DNA of 64,000 nt from Ramlibacter pinisoli (GCF_009758015.1 NZ_WSEL01000009.1:1723501-1787500); one strand, 5' to 3'. Positions 1 through 9,081 are shown, counted from the first letter of the stretch. The notes: generated from the letters alone by a model not told the origin. Made by a program: numbers and translations.

Positions 1-448
1 GGCCGGCCTGAAGCTCACGCACGTGCCCTATGCCGGCGGTGCGCCGATGATGACGGCCTTCGGTGGCGGGCAGCTGCAGGCCGCCTTCGTGACGGGCCTG
101 GACGGTGCCAGCATGCTCCAGGCCGGCAAGGTCAAGTACCTTGCAGTGGCCACGCCGCAGCGCACGAACACCGTGCCGGGCCTGCCTGCCATTGCCGAGG
201 AAGTGCCCGGCTTCCGCAGCGTCGCCTGGTTCGGCGTGCTGGCGCCCGCCGGCGTGCCCGACGCGATCGCCACCAAGCTGCACGCGGCCGTGGAGTACGC
301 GGTGACGCGGCCCGAAGTGCAGAAGATGTTCGCCGAGCGCAACATCGAGGCACGGGCGAGCAAGCCCGAGGAGCTGGCCAAGACCATCCGCGACGAGATG
401 GCGCAATGGGGCGAGGTGGTCAAGCGCTCCAACGTCAAGATGGATTGA
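1..448 (+). CDS. Bug/TctC periplasmic solute-binding receptor, 3' part only
   Basis: The frame is open from base 2 and ends with TGA at 446-448, so about 148 C-terminal residues are present and the signal peptide lies outside the window. The visible part has the Bug/TctC signature: a GLKLTHVPYAGGAPMM segment (the 'HVPYxGxxP' loop of lobe 2), then RALAVATPQR-like and LPAIAEEVPGF segments, and a C-terminal helix ending NVKMD. Family members bind carboxylates in the periplasm. The stop lies two bases before the next gene's ATG, so it is probably co-transcribed with the racemase-type enzyme. The ligand cannot be read from sequence. Confidence 0.9.
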   Translation, partial: AGLKLTHVPYAGGAPMMTAFGGGQLQAAFVTGLDGASMLQAGKVKYLAVATPQRTNTVPGLPAIAEEVPGFRSVAWFGVLAPAGVPDAIATKLHAAVEYAVTRPEVQKMFAERNIEARASKPEELAKTIRDEMAQWGEVVKRSNVKMD

Positions 449-450
449 CC

Positions 451-1542
451 ATGGCCGGGCCACTTCGCGGCCTGCGCGTCCTGGAGTTCGCGGGCCTGGG
501 GCCCGCTCCGTTCGCGTGCATGCTCCTCTCCGACATGGGGGCGGACGTCGTCACGATCGACCGTCCGCAGGCGCGCGTGGGAGATCCCCGCAACGTGATG
601 CAGCGCGGCCGCACGCTCGTCCAGCTGGACCTGAAGTCGACCGCAGACCTGGACCGCGCCCGGGACCTGGCCGATCATGCGGACGTGCTGGTCGAAGGCT
701 TCCGGCCCGGGGTCATGGAACGACTGGGCCTCGGGCCCGAGGAAGCGCTGCAACGCAACCCCGGTCTGGTCTACGCGCGCATGACCGGGTGGGGGCAGGA
801 AGGCCCGCTCGCCCGCACCGCCGGGCACGACATCAACTACATCGCGCTGTCGGGCGCCCTGCACGCCATCGGCCCGCGCGAGCGTCCCGTCCCGCCGCTG
901 AACCTGCTGGGCGACTATGGCGGCGGCAGCATGTACCTGGTGACCGGCGTGCTGGCGGCCCTGTTCGAACGGCGCCAGTCCGGCCGAGGCCAGGTCGTGG
1001 ACGCCGCCATCGTCGACGGTGTGACGAGCCTGATGACGCAGTTCGTCGGCATGGGCCTGCGCGGCAGCTTCGTCGAGCAGCGCGAAAGCAACCTGCTGGA
1101 TGGCGCGGCCCCCTGGTACACGGTGTACGAGACCGCCGACGGACAGCATGTCAGCGTCGGCGCCCTCGAGCCGCCGTTCTTCGCCGAGCTCGGCCGCAGG
1201 ATCGGGCTGGCGGCCGAGTGGTCGGATGCACGGAACGACCGCGCCCGCTGGCCCGCGCTGCGGGCCGAGCTGGCGGCGATCTTTCGCACGCGCACGCGCG
1301 ACGAATGGACCGCCCTGCTGCAGGACAGCGACAGCTGCGTCGCGCCGGTGCTGTCGCTCAGTGAAGCCGCAGGCCACGCCCACAACACGCAGCGCAGCGC
1401 CTTCGTGGAGGTGGACGGCGTCCGGCAGCCCGCGCCGGCACCGCGCTTCTCGCGCACGCCCGCGCAAGCCCGCTCCGTCGCCTCGGCGGCGACCCCGGGC
1501 TGCGAGGTGGGTGCGCGCTGGAAGGAGGGGCGGACCGGGTGA
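451..1542 (+). CDS. Alpha-methylacyl-CoA racemase-type family III CoA enzyme
   Basis: 363 residues from the ATG two bases after the Bug stop. The N-terminal block (GLRVLEFAGLGPAPFACMLL) and the GWGQEGPL segment are those of the CaiB/BaiF fold. The catalytic pair of alpha-methylacyl-CoA racemases is present: His126 in 'AGHDINY' and Asp155 in 'GDYGGGS'. This favours racemization of 2-methyl-branched acyl-CoAs over CoA transfer, which uses a single Asp in a different context. Co-transcribed with the upstream receptor, which may import the matching branched acid. The gene ends six bases before the convergent GntR gene. Confidence 0.88.
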   Translation: MAGPLRGLRVLEFAGLGPAPFACMLLSDMGADVVTIDRPQARVGDPRNVMQRGRTLVQLDLKSTADLDRARDLADHADVLVEGFRPGVMERLGLGPEEALQRNPGLVYARMTGWGQEGPLARTAGHDINYIALSGALHAIGPRERPVPPLNLLGDYGGGSMYLVTGVLAALFERRQSGRGQVVDAAIVDGVTSLMTQFVGMGLRGSFVEQRESNLLDGAAPWYTVYETADGQHVSVGALEPPFFAELGRRIGLAAEWSDARNDRARWPALRAELAAIFRTRTRDEWTALLQDSDSCVAPVLSLSEAAGHAHNTQRSAFVEVDGVRQPAPAPRFSRTPAQARSVASAATPGCEVGARWKEGRTG

Positions 1543-1548
1543 AAGCCG

Positions 1549-2292
1549 TCAGGAGGTAGCCGCGCCCGCCGCTGCGCGTGCACTCCACTGGTCCATGTAC
1601 TTGGTCTGCAGGCGCGCGAGCGCCTTCGTCATCTCGGCCGCCGCGGCGGCGACGTCCCGGGCACGCAGGTGCTTCATGAAGCGGCGGCGCGAGGGCAGGA
1701 TGAAGCTGTTGTCGCTGGGCCCGATCTGGGCGATGAACTGCGCGAACACGGCCATGATGCTTTCCATCGTGATCACCATGATGGGATTGCGCGTGGCGCG
1801 CGCCAGGATGACGTGGAACTCGCGGTTGAGGCGCGCACGCTCGTCGAAATCCTCTGCCTTGGCAGAAGCATCGATGTTGGCGTCGAGCGCATCGAAGTCC
1901 TCGCCGGTCGCGCGCTCGCAGGCCACGCGGACCACGACCTCGCTCAGCCACACGCGTGCTTCCGTCAGTTGTTGCGGCGTGATCGCACCCAGGTGGTACA
2001 GGTCGCGCAGGCCATTGACGATTACGCCGGAACTGCCCGACCGCACGAAGGCGCCGCCGGTGGCGCCCTTGCGCATGGCGACGATGCCCGCGTGCTCCAG
2101 GGCCCGGAGCGCTTCGCGCAGGGTATTGCGGCTGACGTGGAGCTGCGCCGAGAGGTCGCGCTCGGACGGCAGCCGATCGCCAGGCTTGAGCTTGCCCGTC
2201 GCGATCATGTCGCGCACTTGGGCGGCGATCTCGTCAACGGCGCGGGCAGGCGCGATTGCGGAGAATTCCAGGCGGGCAGAGTCTCGGAGCAT
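1549..2292 (-). CDS. GntR-family regulator, FadR/FCD subgroup
   Basis: 247 residues from ATG at 2292. A TTG three codons upstream is possible but lies inside the proposed operator. Residues about 14-85 form the GntR winged helix (KLKPGDRLPSERDLSAQLHVSRNTLREAL), followed by an all-helical FCD ligand domain with the 'NREFHVILARATRN' helix typical of the metal- and acid-binding pocket. Such proteins usually repress catabolic genes and release DNA on binding a carboxylate. It is convergent with the racemase-type gene and has its own promoter region; its target could be the Bug-racemase unit or the transketolase operon. Confidence 0.9.
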   Translation of the reverse strand: MLRDSARLEFSAIAPARAVDEIAAQVRDMIATGKLKPGDRLPSERDLSAQLHVSRNTLREALRALEHAGIVAMRKGATGGAFVRSGSSGVIVNGLRDLYHLGAITPQQLTEARVWLSEVVVRVACERATGEDFDALDANIDASAKAEDFDERARLNREFHVILARATRNPIMVITMESIMAVFAQFIAQIGPSDNSFILPSRRRFMKHLRARDVAAAAAEMTKALARLQTKYMDQWSARAAAGAATS

Positions 2293-2321
2293 TTGGTCCA
2301 ACTATTCTACCGCTGGACCAC
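2293..2321. promoter_or_regulatory. Candidate FadR-type operator, two TGG-TCCA half sites
   Basis: TTGGTCCAA at 2293-2301 and CTGGACCAC at 2313-2321 form an inverted repeat whose 7-base cores, TGGTCCA and TGGACCA, are perfect complements 13 bases apart. TGGT/ACCA motifs are the usual recognition element of FadR-subgroup GntR proteins. The site lies directly on the start region of the GntR gene, so autoregulation is the simplest reading (inference). Confidence 0.55.
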
Positions 2322-2385
2322 TGCGCGCGCGGCCGAGCCGGCGTTGACAGGCCAGGTCCGGCGACCACGGGTCGCCCGATGCCAG

Positions 2386-4380
2386 TCAGTGTCGAGGAGC
2401 CAGCAACCGCGTCGCCTCGCCCGCGATGGCCTCGGCGGTGATGCCGAAGTGCCGGTACAGGACATCGGCCGGTCCCGACGCGCCGAACCCCTTCATCCCC
2501 ACGAAGCCGCCCCGCTCACCGATCCAGCGGTCCCAGCCGAAGCGGACCGCGGCCTCGCAGGCGACGCGGACGCCGCCGGGCGCACCGAGCACCGCGGCGC
2601 GGTAGTCGGGGCCCTGCGCCTCAAAGAGCTCCCAGCTCGGCATGGACACGACGGCGGTGGGCGTCCCGCCGGCCTGCAGCAGTTCGCGGGCGGCCAGGGC
2701 CAGCGCCACCTCCGAACCGGTGGCCAGCAGGGTCACCTGGCGCTCGCCCCCGGCGGCCTCCTGCAGGACGTAGGCGCCGCGGGCGCTGAGGTTGGCATCG
2801 GTGTGGAAGCGCCGCACGTGCGGCAGCGCCTGGCGGGCGAACACCAGGGTGGACGGCCCGTTGCGGTGCGCCAGCGCGATCTCCCAGCATTCGGCGGCTT
2901 CCACCGCGTCGGCGGGACGCAGCACCAGCATGCCGGGCATGGCGCGCAGCGACGCCAGAATCTCCACCGGCTGGTGCGTCGGCCCGTTCTTGCCGATGCC
3001 GATCGAATCGTGGCTGAAGACGAAGCGCACCGGCAGGCCCATCAGGGCCGCCATCCGCATGGCGGGGCGCTCGTAGTCGCTGAAGGCGAGGTAGGTCACG
3101 GCCAGCGGCACCACGCCGCCATGGGCGGCCATGCCGTTCGCCATCGCGCCCATGACGTGCTCGCGCACGCCACAGTGGATGTAGGCACCGGTGCGATCGG
3201 CCGCGGTGAAGGCCGCCAGGCGCCGCTTGTGGTTGGTGGGCGCCTCCAGGTCCGCGCAGCCGACCAGGCGCTCGGGCAGGACGTCCACCAGGGCATCGTT
3301 GATCTCGCCGGAGATGAAGATGCCGCTGGCGAGCGGCTCGCGCACTGGCGCATCGCGCTTGTACCGGGCAAGCACGTCGCGCCAGCCATCCGGCAGGCCG
3401 CCGGAGACCAGGCGGTCGAATTCCGCGCGCCGCTCCACCGGCAGCGCGTCGACGCGCTGCCGCCACGCCGCGCGCTCGCCGCGGTGCCGCGCGCCGGCCT
3501 CGCGCCAGGCGGCCAGCACCGGTGCGGGGACCTCGAACGGCGCATGGGGCCAGTCGAGAAGGTCGCGCGCGGCCTGGGCGTCCTCGGGGAACAGCCGGCC
3601 GCTGTGGCCGCCGCGCTGGCCTTGCAGCCGGGCGATGCCGCGCGCGATCACGGTCCGGCACGCCAGCAGCGAGGGCCGCGCGTCGGCCTTGGCCTGGGCG
3701 ATCGCTTCCGACACCGCCTCGATGTCGTGCCCGTCGACCTCCACCACGTGCCAACCCGCCACCCGGCAGCGCTGCGCCACGTCCTCGCTGATCGACAGCT
3801 CGGTGCTGCCGTCGTCGGTGATCCGGTTGTCGTCCCAGAGCAGGACCAGCTTGCCCAGGCGCAGGTGGCCGGCCAGCGAGATCATCTCCTGCCCGACGCC
3901 TTCCTGCAGGCAGCCGTCGCCGACGAAGGCATAGGTGTGGTGGTTGCAGACCGCGTCGCCGTAGCGCGCGTTGAGCCAGGCCTCCGCCACCGCCATGCCC
4001 ATTGCGTTGGCGATGCCCTGCCCCAGCGGGCCGGTGGTCACCTCGATCCCGGATGCGACGTCGCGCTCGGGGTGGCCTTCGCAGCGCGAGCCGAAGTCGC
4101 GGAAGCTGCTGACCTGCTCGATGCCCATGCGCTCGACGCCGGTCAGGTGCAGCAGCGCGTAGAGCAGCATGGAGCCGTGGCCGTTCGACAGGACGACGCG
4201 GTCGCGGTCGGGCCAGGCCGGGTCGCCGGCGTCGAACCTCAGGTGCCGCGTGTAGAGCGCCGTGGCGATGTCCGCCATGCCGAGCGGCACGCCCTGGTGG
4301 CCCTCGCCCGCCCGCGTGATGGCGTCGATGGCCAGGAAGCGGATCGCGTCGGCCAGCGCGTTGTCGGATGCCCTCGCCAT
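2386..4380 (-). CDS. tkt: Transketolase, full length
   Basis: 664 residues, the normal length of a complete transketolase, which moves two-carbon ketol groups between sugar phosphates using thiamine diphosphate. Seen in order: the N-terminal TPP domain with 'GDGCLQEGVGQEM...DDNRITDDG', the Pyr domain with 'HDSIGIGKNGPTHQPVE', and the C-terminal domain ending in 'MKGFGASGPADVLY'. Start chosen at the ATG of MARASDNALAD, two bases after the stop of the split C subunit, so it is the last gene of the TRAP/SDR operon. A complete enzyme beside a split pair is unusual. It may serve the pentose phosphate pathway or a specific sugar. Confidence 0.93.
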   Translation of the reverse strand: MARASDNALADAIRFLAIDAITRAGEGHQGVPLGMADIATALYTRHLRFDAGDPAWPDRDRVVLSNGHGSMLLYALLHLTGVERMGIEQVSSFRDFGSRCEGHPERDVASGIEVTTGPLGQGIANAMGMAVAEAWLNARYGDAVCNHHTYAFVGDGCLQEGVGQEMISLAGHLRLGKLVLLWDDNRITDDGSTELSISEDVAQRCRVAGWHVVEVDGHDIEAVSEAIAQAKADARPSLLACRTVIARGIARLQGQRGGHSGRLFPEDAQAARDLLDWPHAPFEVPAPVLAAWREAGARHRGERAAWRQRVDALPVERRAEFDRLVSGGLPDGWRDVLARYKRDAPVREPLASGIFISGEINDALVDVLPERLVGCADLEAPTNHKRRLAAFTAADRTGAYIHCGVREHVMGAMANGMAAHGGVVPLAVTYLAFSDYERPAMRMAALMGLPVRFVFSHDSIGIGKNGPTHQPVEILASLRAMPGMLVLRPADAVEAAECWEIALAHRNGPSTLVFARQALPHVRRFHTDANLSARGAYVLQEAAGGERQVTLLATGSEVALALAARELLQAGGTPTAVVSMPSWELFEAQGPDYRAAVLGAPGGVRVACEAAVRFGWDRWIGERGGFVGMKGFGASGPADVLYRHFGITAEAIAGEATRLLAPRH

Positions 4381-4382
4381 GG

Positions 4383-5390
4383 TCAACCGAGCCAGCCCTT
4401 GATGCGCGCGCCGAGCGCCTCGCGGCTGATGCCGTAGCGGTCGTGCAGCGTCGGCAGCGCGCCGGCGTCGAGGAACGCATCGGGCAGGCCGGCCAGCTGG
4501 AAGCCGGCCGGCTGCACCCGATGGCGCAGCAGCGTGGCGGCGACCGCCTCGCCGAGCCCGCCCACCACCGAATGGTTCTCGGCGACGACGACCAACCGGT
4601 GCTGGTAGCGCACCGCCTCGACGATCGCCGCCTCGTCCAGGGGCTTGATCGTCGGGCTGTGCAGCACGGCAACGCCGATGCGGTCCTTCGCCAGGTCCTG
4701 CGCGACCTCGAGCGCCCGCATCGTGAGGATGCCGCTCGAGATGACCAGCACGTCGGCGCCCTCGCACAGCATCTTGGCCTTGCCCAGCTCGAACCGGTAG
4801 CCCGGCACCTCGTCGAGCACCAGCGGCACCTGGCCGCGCAGCAGCCGCATGTAGACCGGGCCCTTGCGTTCCGCGATCTGGGGCACGGCCTGCTCGATGT
4901 CGAGGGCGTCGCAGGGGTCGACGATGGTCAGGCCGGGGATTGCCCGCATCATCGCCAGGTCCTCGGTGGCCTGGTGGCTGGGCCCGTAGCCGGTGGTCAG
5001 GCCCGGCAGGGCACAGCAGATCTTGACGTTCAGGTTCTCCTCGGCGATCACCTGGTGGATGAAGTCGTAGGCGCGCCGGGTGCCGAAGACGGCGTAGGTG
5101 GTGGCGAACGGAACCAGTCCCTCCTTGGCCAGGCCGCCGGCGGCCCCCATCAGCAGCTGCTCGGCCATGCCCATCTGGAAGAAGCGCTCGGGATAGGCCT
5201 GCGCGAACAAGTGCAGGTCGGTGTACTTGGCCAGGTCCGCGCTGAGCCCGACGACCTCGGGCCGACTGGCGGCGTACTCGACCAGCGCCTTGCCAAAAGG
5301 CGCGGCCTTCACGCGCTGCCCCTCGGAGGCGATCGAGGCGATCATCGCCGAGGTGGTCAGCTTCGGCTTCTTGTCGGCGACGGCGCTCAT
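4383..5390 (-). CDS. Transketolase C-terminal subunit (split type)
   Basis: 335 residues covering only the pyrimidine-binding and C-terminal domains. The segments 'ALPGLTTGYGPSHQATEDLAMM' region and 'AENHSVVGGLGEAVA' are diagnostic. It begins with an ATG that overlaps the stop of the N-terminal subunit gene (ATGA at 5387-5390), indicating coupled translation and a heteromeric enzyme. Split transketolases occur in dedicated catabolic operons, for example apiose and sulfo-sugar routes; which substrate is used here is not evident. Followed directly by the full-length transketolase. Confidence 0.92.
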   Translation of the reverse strand: MSAVADKKPKLTTSAMIASIASEGQRVKAAPFGKALVEYAASRPEVVGLSADLAKYTDLHLFAQAYPERFFQMGMAEQLLMGAAGGLAKEGLVPFATTYAVFGTRRAYDFIHQVIAEENLNVKICCALPGLTTGYGPSHQATEDLAMMRAIPGLTIVDPCDALDIEQAVPQIAERKGPVYMRLLRGQVPLVLDEVPGYRFELGKAKMLCEGADVLVISSGILTMRALEVAQDLAKDRIGVAVLHSPTIKPLDEAAIVEAVRYQHRLVVVAENHSVVGGLGEAVAATLLRHRVQPAGFQLAGLPDAFLDAGALPTLHDRYGISREALGARIKGWLG

Positions 5391-6232
5391 GCGGGGGCTC
5401 CTTCGGGTTGCGTCCGGTCCAGCACCTGCAGCGCCTGCTGCCATTCGGGCGGATCGACGCGGATGAAATGGTTCTTCTCGCGCTGCTCGAGGAAGGGAAC
5501 GCCCTTGCCCATCAGCGTGTCGAACAGGATCACGCGCGGCATCGGCTCCTCCAGCGCGCGCGCGGCGTTGAAGGAATCCAGCACCGCCGGCAGGTCGTTG
5601 CCGTCGACCCGCTGCACGTGCCAGCCGAAGGCGGCCCACTTTTCGGCCAGCGGCTCGAAGCCCAGCACCTTGCTCGAGGGGCCGTCGGCCTGCTGGTTGT
5701 TGATGTCGACCAGGCAGACCAGGTTGCCCAGGCCATGGTGCGCGGCGGCCATCGCCGCCTCCCAGGTGGAGCCCTCGTCGAGCTCGCCGTCGGACATCGA
5801 GTTGTAGACGAAGGCCGGGTTGCGCTTGTGCCGCAGGCCGAGCGCCATGCCAACCGCGATGACGAGCCCGTGGCCGAGCGATCCACCGGACATTTCCATG
5901 CCCGGCGTGTAGCTGGCCATGCCCGACATCGGCAGCCGGCTGTCGTCGCTGCCGTAGGTCTCCAGCTCGATCTCGGGAATGATGCCGGCCTCGATCAGCG
6001 CCGCGTAGTGCGCGATCGCGTAATGCCCGTGCGAGAGCAGGAAGCGGTCGCGCCCTTCCCAATGCGGGTCGTCGGGCTTGAGCTGGAGCGCATGGCCGTA
6101 GGCCACGGCCAGCACGTCGGCATAGCCGAGTGCCTGGCCCACGTAGCCCTGGCCCTGCACTTCGCCCATGCGCAAGGCAAGGCGGCGGATGCGCCAGGCG
6201 CAGGCAGCGAGTTGGTCGAGATCAGCAGGCAT
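5387..6232 (-). CDS. Transketolase N-terminal subunit (split type)
   Basis: 281 residues, the TPP-binding half of a transketolase. 'GSLGHGLVIAVGMALG' and 'SDGELDEGSTWEAAM...LVDINNQQADG' form the thiamine diphosphate site; the usual GDG reads SDG here. Start chosen at MPADLDQLAACAWRIRR. It overlaps the C-subunit gene by four bases, so the two chains should be made in equal amounts. Upstream lie the TRAP transporter genes on the same strand, which suggests the pair processes an imported polyol, sugar or sugar acid after oxidation by the SDR. Confidence 0.92.
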   Translation of the reverse strand: MPADLDQLAACAWRIRRLALRMGEVQGQGYVGQALGYADVLAVAYGHALQLKPDDPHWEGRDRFLLSHGHYAIAHYAALIEAGIIPEIELETYGSDDSRLPMSGMASYTPGMEMSGGSLGHGLVIAVGMALGLRHKRNPAFVYNSMSDGELDEGSTWEAAMAAAHHGLGNLVCLVDINNQQADGPSSKVLGFEPLAEKWAAFGWHVQRVDGNDLPAVLDSFNAARALEEPMPRVILFDTLMGKGVPFLEQREKNHFIRVDPPEWQQALQVLDRTQPEGAPA

Positions 6233-6261
6233 GGGGACTCCTTGCGGGTTGGAGGTCGGCG

Positions 6262-7521
6262 TCAGCGCAGCGTGAGCCACGGCAGGTAGGCGAAGCCCAG
6301 CAGCAACGCGATGGCGACGACGTAGAACGGGATCAGCTCCTTCACCACGTCGCCGATGCGCACCTTGGCGATCGAACTGGTGATGAACAGCGTGGTGCCG
6401 ATCGGCGGGTGGTACAGGCCGATCGAGAGGTTGACGATCATCATGATGCCCAGCTGGATCGTGTCCATGCCGACGGCGGCCGCCAGCGGCACGAACATCG
6501 GCGTGAGCAGCAGCACGGCGGCCGGCAGGTCGATGAACATCGCGGTGGCCAGCATGATGAGGTTCATCGCAAGGATGATCAGCCAGGGCTGGCGCAGCGT
6601 CTCCTTGGCATAGAGCGTGAAGGCGGCGGGAAGCTGCTCGTATGTGACGATCCAGCCGACCACGCTGGACGCCATGATGATCAGCAGCACGACACCGGTC
6701 GAGATGCCGGCCTCGATCGCGGCGGCCCGCAGCTTGGCCAGCGTCAGGTCGTGGTAGACGACGGCCGAGACCACCATCGCGTACAGCGTGGACATCACGC
6801 TCACCTCGGTCGGGGTGGCGATGCCGAAGCGCAGGAACACGATGATCAGCACCGGCATCGCCAGCGCCGGGCCGGCCTGCAGGAACTGGCGGCCGAACTC
6901 GGTCCAGTTGAACGGCGTGGTGTCGCGCGGGAAGTTGCGCCGCCGGCCCTGCACGTAGCACACCGCCATGAAACCGGCGCACATCATCAGGCCCGGCAGG
7001 ATGCCGGCGACGAAGAGCGCGCCGATGGAGGCGCCCGAGACCAGGGCGTAGACGATCATCGGGATCGACGGCGGGATCAGGATGTCGATCGTCGCCGCCG
7101 CGGCCAGCGCGCCGGCCGCGAACGGCGCCGGATAGCCCAGCTTCTTCAGCCAGGGGATCAGCATCGAGCCGATCGCCGAGGCGTCGGCCACCGCCGAGCC
7201 GGACACCCCGCCGAAGATCGTCGAGGACAGCACGCCGACCTGCGCCGGGCCGCCGTGCACGCGGCCGATCATCATCGACAGCAGGGACACGAGGCTCTGG
7301 CCGAGCCGGCCACTGACCATCAGCGCGCCGGTCATCATGAAGAACGGAATCGCGATCAGCGGAAAGCTCTGGGTCTGCGAGAGCATCTGCTCGACCGCCA
7401 TGTGCACCGGCACGCGGTCGAGGATGAAGAGGCCCGCCACCGAGGCGAGCACCAGCGCGTGGGCGATCGGGATCGACGCCAGCGCCGCCAGGACGAACAG
7501 GCCGATGATGAGGGCGGTCAT
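6262..7521 (-). CDS. dctM: TRAP transporter large permease subunit (DctM)
   Basis: 419 residues, almost entirely hydrophobic, with the repeated amphipathic re-entrant segments of DctM, such as 'IPFFMMTGALMVSGRLGQSL' and 'LYHPPIGTTLFITSSIAKV'. DctM is the Na+-coupled inner-membrane channel that accepts ligand from the DctP protein. It follows the DctQ gene by four bases. Its position between the receptor and the transketolase pair indicates that the transported compound feeds that pathway. Start ATG (MTALIIGLFVLAALASIPIA) fits the first membrane helix. Confidence 0.95.
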   Translation of the reverse strand: MTALIIGLFVLAALASIPIAHALVLASVAGLFILDRVPVHMAVEQMLSQTQSFPLIAIPFFMMTGALMVSGRLGQSLVSLLSMMIGRVHGGPAQVGVLSSTIFGGVSGSAVADASAIGSMLIPWLKKLGYPAPFAAGALAAAATIDILIPPSIPMIVYALVSGASIGALFVAGILPGLMMCAGFMAVCYVQGRRRNFPRDTTPFNWTEFGRQFLQAGPALAMPVLIIVFLRFGIATPTEVSVMSTLYAMVVSAVVYHDLTLAKLRAAAIEAGISTGVVLLIIMASSVVGWIVTYEQLPAAFTLYAKETLRQPWLIILAMNLIMLATAMFIDLPAAVLLLTPMFVPLAAAVGMDTIQLGIMMIVNLSIGLYHPPIGTTLFITSSIAKVRIGDVVKELIPFYVVAIALLLGFAYLPWLTLR

Positions 7522-7525
7522 GGCA

Positions 7526-8044
7526 TCAGGCTCCGTGCGCCATCGCCTCGGCCGCCTGCACAGTCTCGACGCGCTGGTCGTTCCACATCCGCGGCAGCCG
7601 GCACAGGGTCACGATGGCCAGCACCCCGAAGCCCAGCGCGAGGCAGCCGACGCTCACCGAACCGGGCACGTGCAGGATGGGCGTCTTCTCGTCGTGCGCG
7701 ATCTGCGCCACGGGCACCGCCATCCAGGCCAGGGTGGCGTACATCGCGGTGACGATCAGCGAGCCCGCGGCCAGCACCCAGCGCCGCGAGGGGCCGAGCT
7801 TCTGGGTGAGCAGGACCACCGCGATGTGCGAGCCGTGCTGGGCCGCCAGCACGACCCCGGCCATGATCATCCAGGGAAACAGCAGCTCGGGCAGCTCCGA
7901 CGCCCAGGCGATGCTGGTGCCGGCGGCATAGCGCAGGCCGACGTTGATCGAGAGGATCAGGAAGACCACCGACAGCGTGACGTAGAGCACGGCGCGGCAG
8001 CCCCATGCGATGGCCGCCTCGACGGCCTGGATCAGTGCGTTCAT
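7526..8044 (-). CDS. dctQ: TRAP transporter small permease subunit (DctQ)
   Basis: 172 residues with four predicted membrane helices and the DctQ motif 'ASELPELLFPWMIMAGVVLAA' (second helix region). DctQ holds DctM and docks the DctP receptor. The C-terminal tail (RMWNDQRVETVQAAEAMAHGA) is cytoplasmic and charged. Start at MNALIQAVEAAIAWG. The gene sits 47 bases downstream of the DctP gene and four upstream of DctM, so all three transporter parts are together in the order P-Q-M. Confidence 0.93.
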   Translation of the reverse strand: MNALIQAVEAAIAWGCRAVLYVTLSVVFLILSINVGLRYAAGTSIAWASELPELLFPWMIMAGVVLAAQHGSHIAVVLLTQKLGPSRRWVLAAGSLIVTAMYATLAWMAVPVAQIAHDEKTPILHVPGSVSVGCLALGFGVLAIVTLCRLPRMWNDQRVETVQAAEAMAHGA

Positions 8045-8091
8045 GGGTACCCCTTTCGAGGCCCGCCGCGTGGCGGGCCCGGTGGCGGGTT

Positions 8092-9081
8092 TCAGTTGGC
8101 GGAGGCCGCGCGGACGACGCGGTTGGCGAACTCGCCGATCGGCCCGGAGGTCCACTTGGCGTACACCGGCTTGGACGCCTGGACGAAGGCCTCGCGATCG
8201 ACGGCGTCGATCTGGACGCCCTTGCCCTTGAGGTCGGCGGCCAGCTTGTCGTCCGCCTCCTTGTTCAGGCGGCGCTGCAGCTGCGTCGCCTCGGCCGCGG
8301 CCTCGTTGACGATCTTGCGGTCCGCTTCCGGGAGCCGGTCCCAGGTCCGCTTGCTCATCAGGAACGGCGTGGACTCGTACTTGTGGCCGGTCAGCGAGAC
8401 GTACTTCTGCACCTCGTAGAGCTTGGCCGAGGCGATGTTGGTCAGCGGGTTCTCCTGGCCGTCCACCACGCCCTGCTGCAGGGCGACGTAGAGCTCGGAG
8501 AACTTGATCTGCTGCGCATCGGCGCCCATGGACTTCATGATGTCGATCGTCACCTCGTCGGGCGGCGTGCGCATCTTCAGGCCCTTGAGGTCTGCCGGCG
8601 CCTTGATCGCGCGCTTGCTGTTGGACATCTGGCGGATGCCGTTGTCCCACAGGCCGAGCAGCACCATCCCCTTGGCCGCGGTCTTGTCGGCCAGTTCCTT
8701 GCCGATCGGGCCGTCCATCAGTTGCCAGGCCTTCTGCACGTCGCTGAAGAGGAAGGGAAGACCGAGCGAGGCGAACTCCGGCACCACGGTCGACACCGCG
8801 CCCTGGCTGTTGGCCGACATGTCCAGCGTGCCCGAGCGCAGCGCCGTGACCATCGCGGCGTCGTCGCCGAGCTGCGCCGAATGCGCCACCTGGACCTCGA
8901 TGCGGCCGTTGGTCTTGGCCTTGACGGTCTCGGCGAACTTGACCGCCGCGAGGTTGCGCGGGTTGTCCGGCGCCGCGCCGTGGCCGAGCGTGAGCTTCAG
9001 GGTCTGGGCCTGCGCGGCGATCGGCAGCAGCGTGATCGCCGCCAGCGCCAGCAGGGAACGGGTGAAGGTGTTGCGTTGCAT
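8092..9081 (-). CDS. dctP: TRAP transporter substrate-binding protein (DctP)
   Basis: 329 residues with a Sec signal peptide cleaved after about residue 25 (LLPIAAQAQ). The DctP fold is shown by 'LTLGHGAAPDNPRNLAAVKFAE' onset, the conserved arginine loop 'LKGLKMRTPP', and 'QQGVVDGQENPLTNIASAKLYEVQKY'. The 'HGAAPDNPR' and 'KMRTP' segments belong to the subgroup that binds sugar acids and other small carboxylates through an Arg salt bridge. It is the first transporter gene after the SDR. This is a different receptor superfamily from the many Bug proteins in the window. Confidence 0.94.
   Translation of the reverse strand: MQRNTFTRSLLALAAITLLPIAAQAQTLKLTLGHGAAPDNPRNLAAVKFAETVKAKTNGRIEVQVAHSAQLGDDAAMVTALRSGTLDMSANSQGAVSTVVPEFASLGLPFLFSDVQKAWQLMDGPIGKELADKTAAKGMVLLGLWDNGIRQMSNSKRAIKAPADLKGLKMRTPPDEVTIDIMKSMGADAQQIKFSELYVALQQGVVDGQENPLTNIASAKLYEVQKYVSLTGHKYESTPFLMSKRTWDRLPEADRKIVNEAAAEATQLQRRLNKEADDKLAADLKGKGVQIDAVDREAFVQASKPVYAKWTSGPIGEFANRVVRAASAN

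Noticed and set aside
1669..4437. Open frame of 922 codons on the plus strand
   Set aside because: It lies antisense to the GntR and transketolase genes, has an Arg/His/Gly-rich composition typical of GC-rich shadow frames, and shows no domain.
4383..6232. Frameshifted single transketolase gene
   Set aside because: Both halves have complete domains and proper starts with an ATGA overlap, the normal layout of split transketolases.
6130..7752. 540-codon plus-strand frame very rich in Arg, His, Asp and Gln
   Set aside because: It is the antisense shadow of the DctM gene; its composition reflects reverse-complemented membrane codons.
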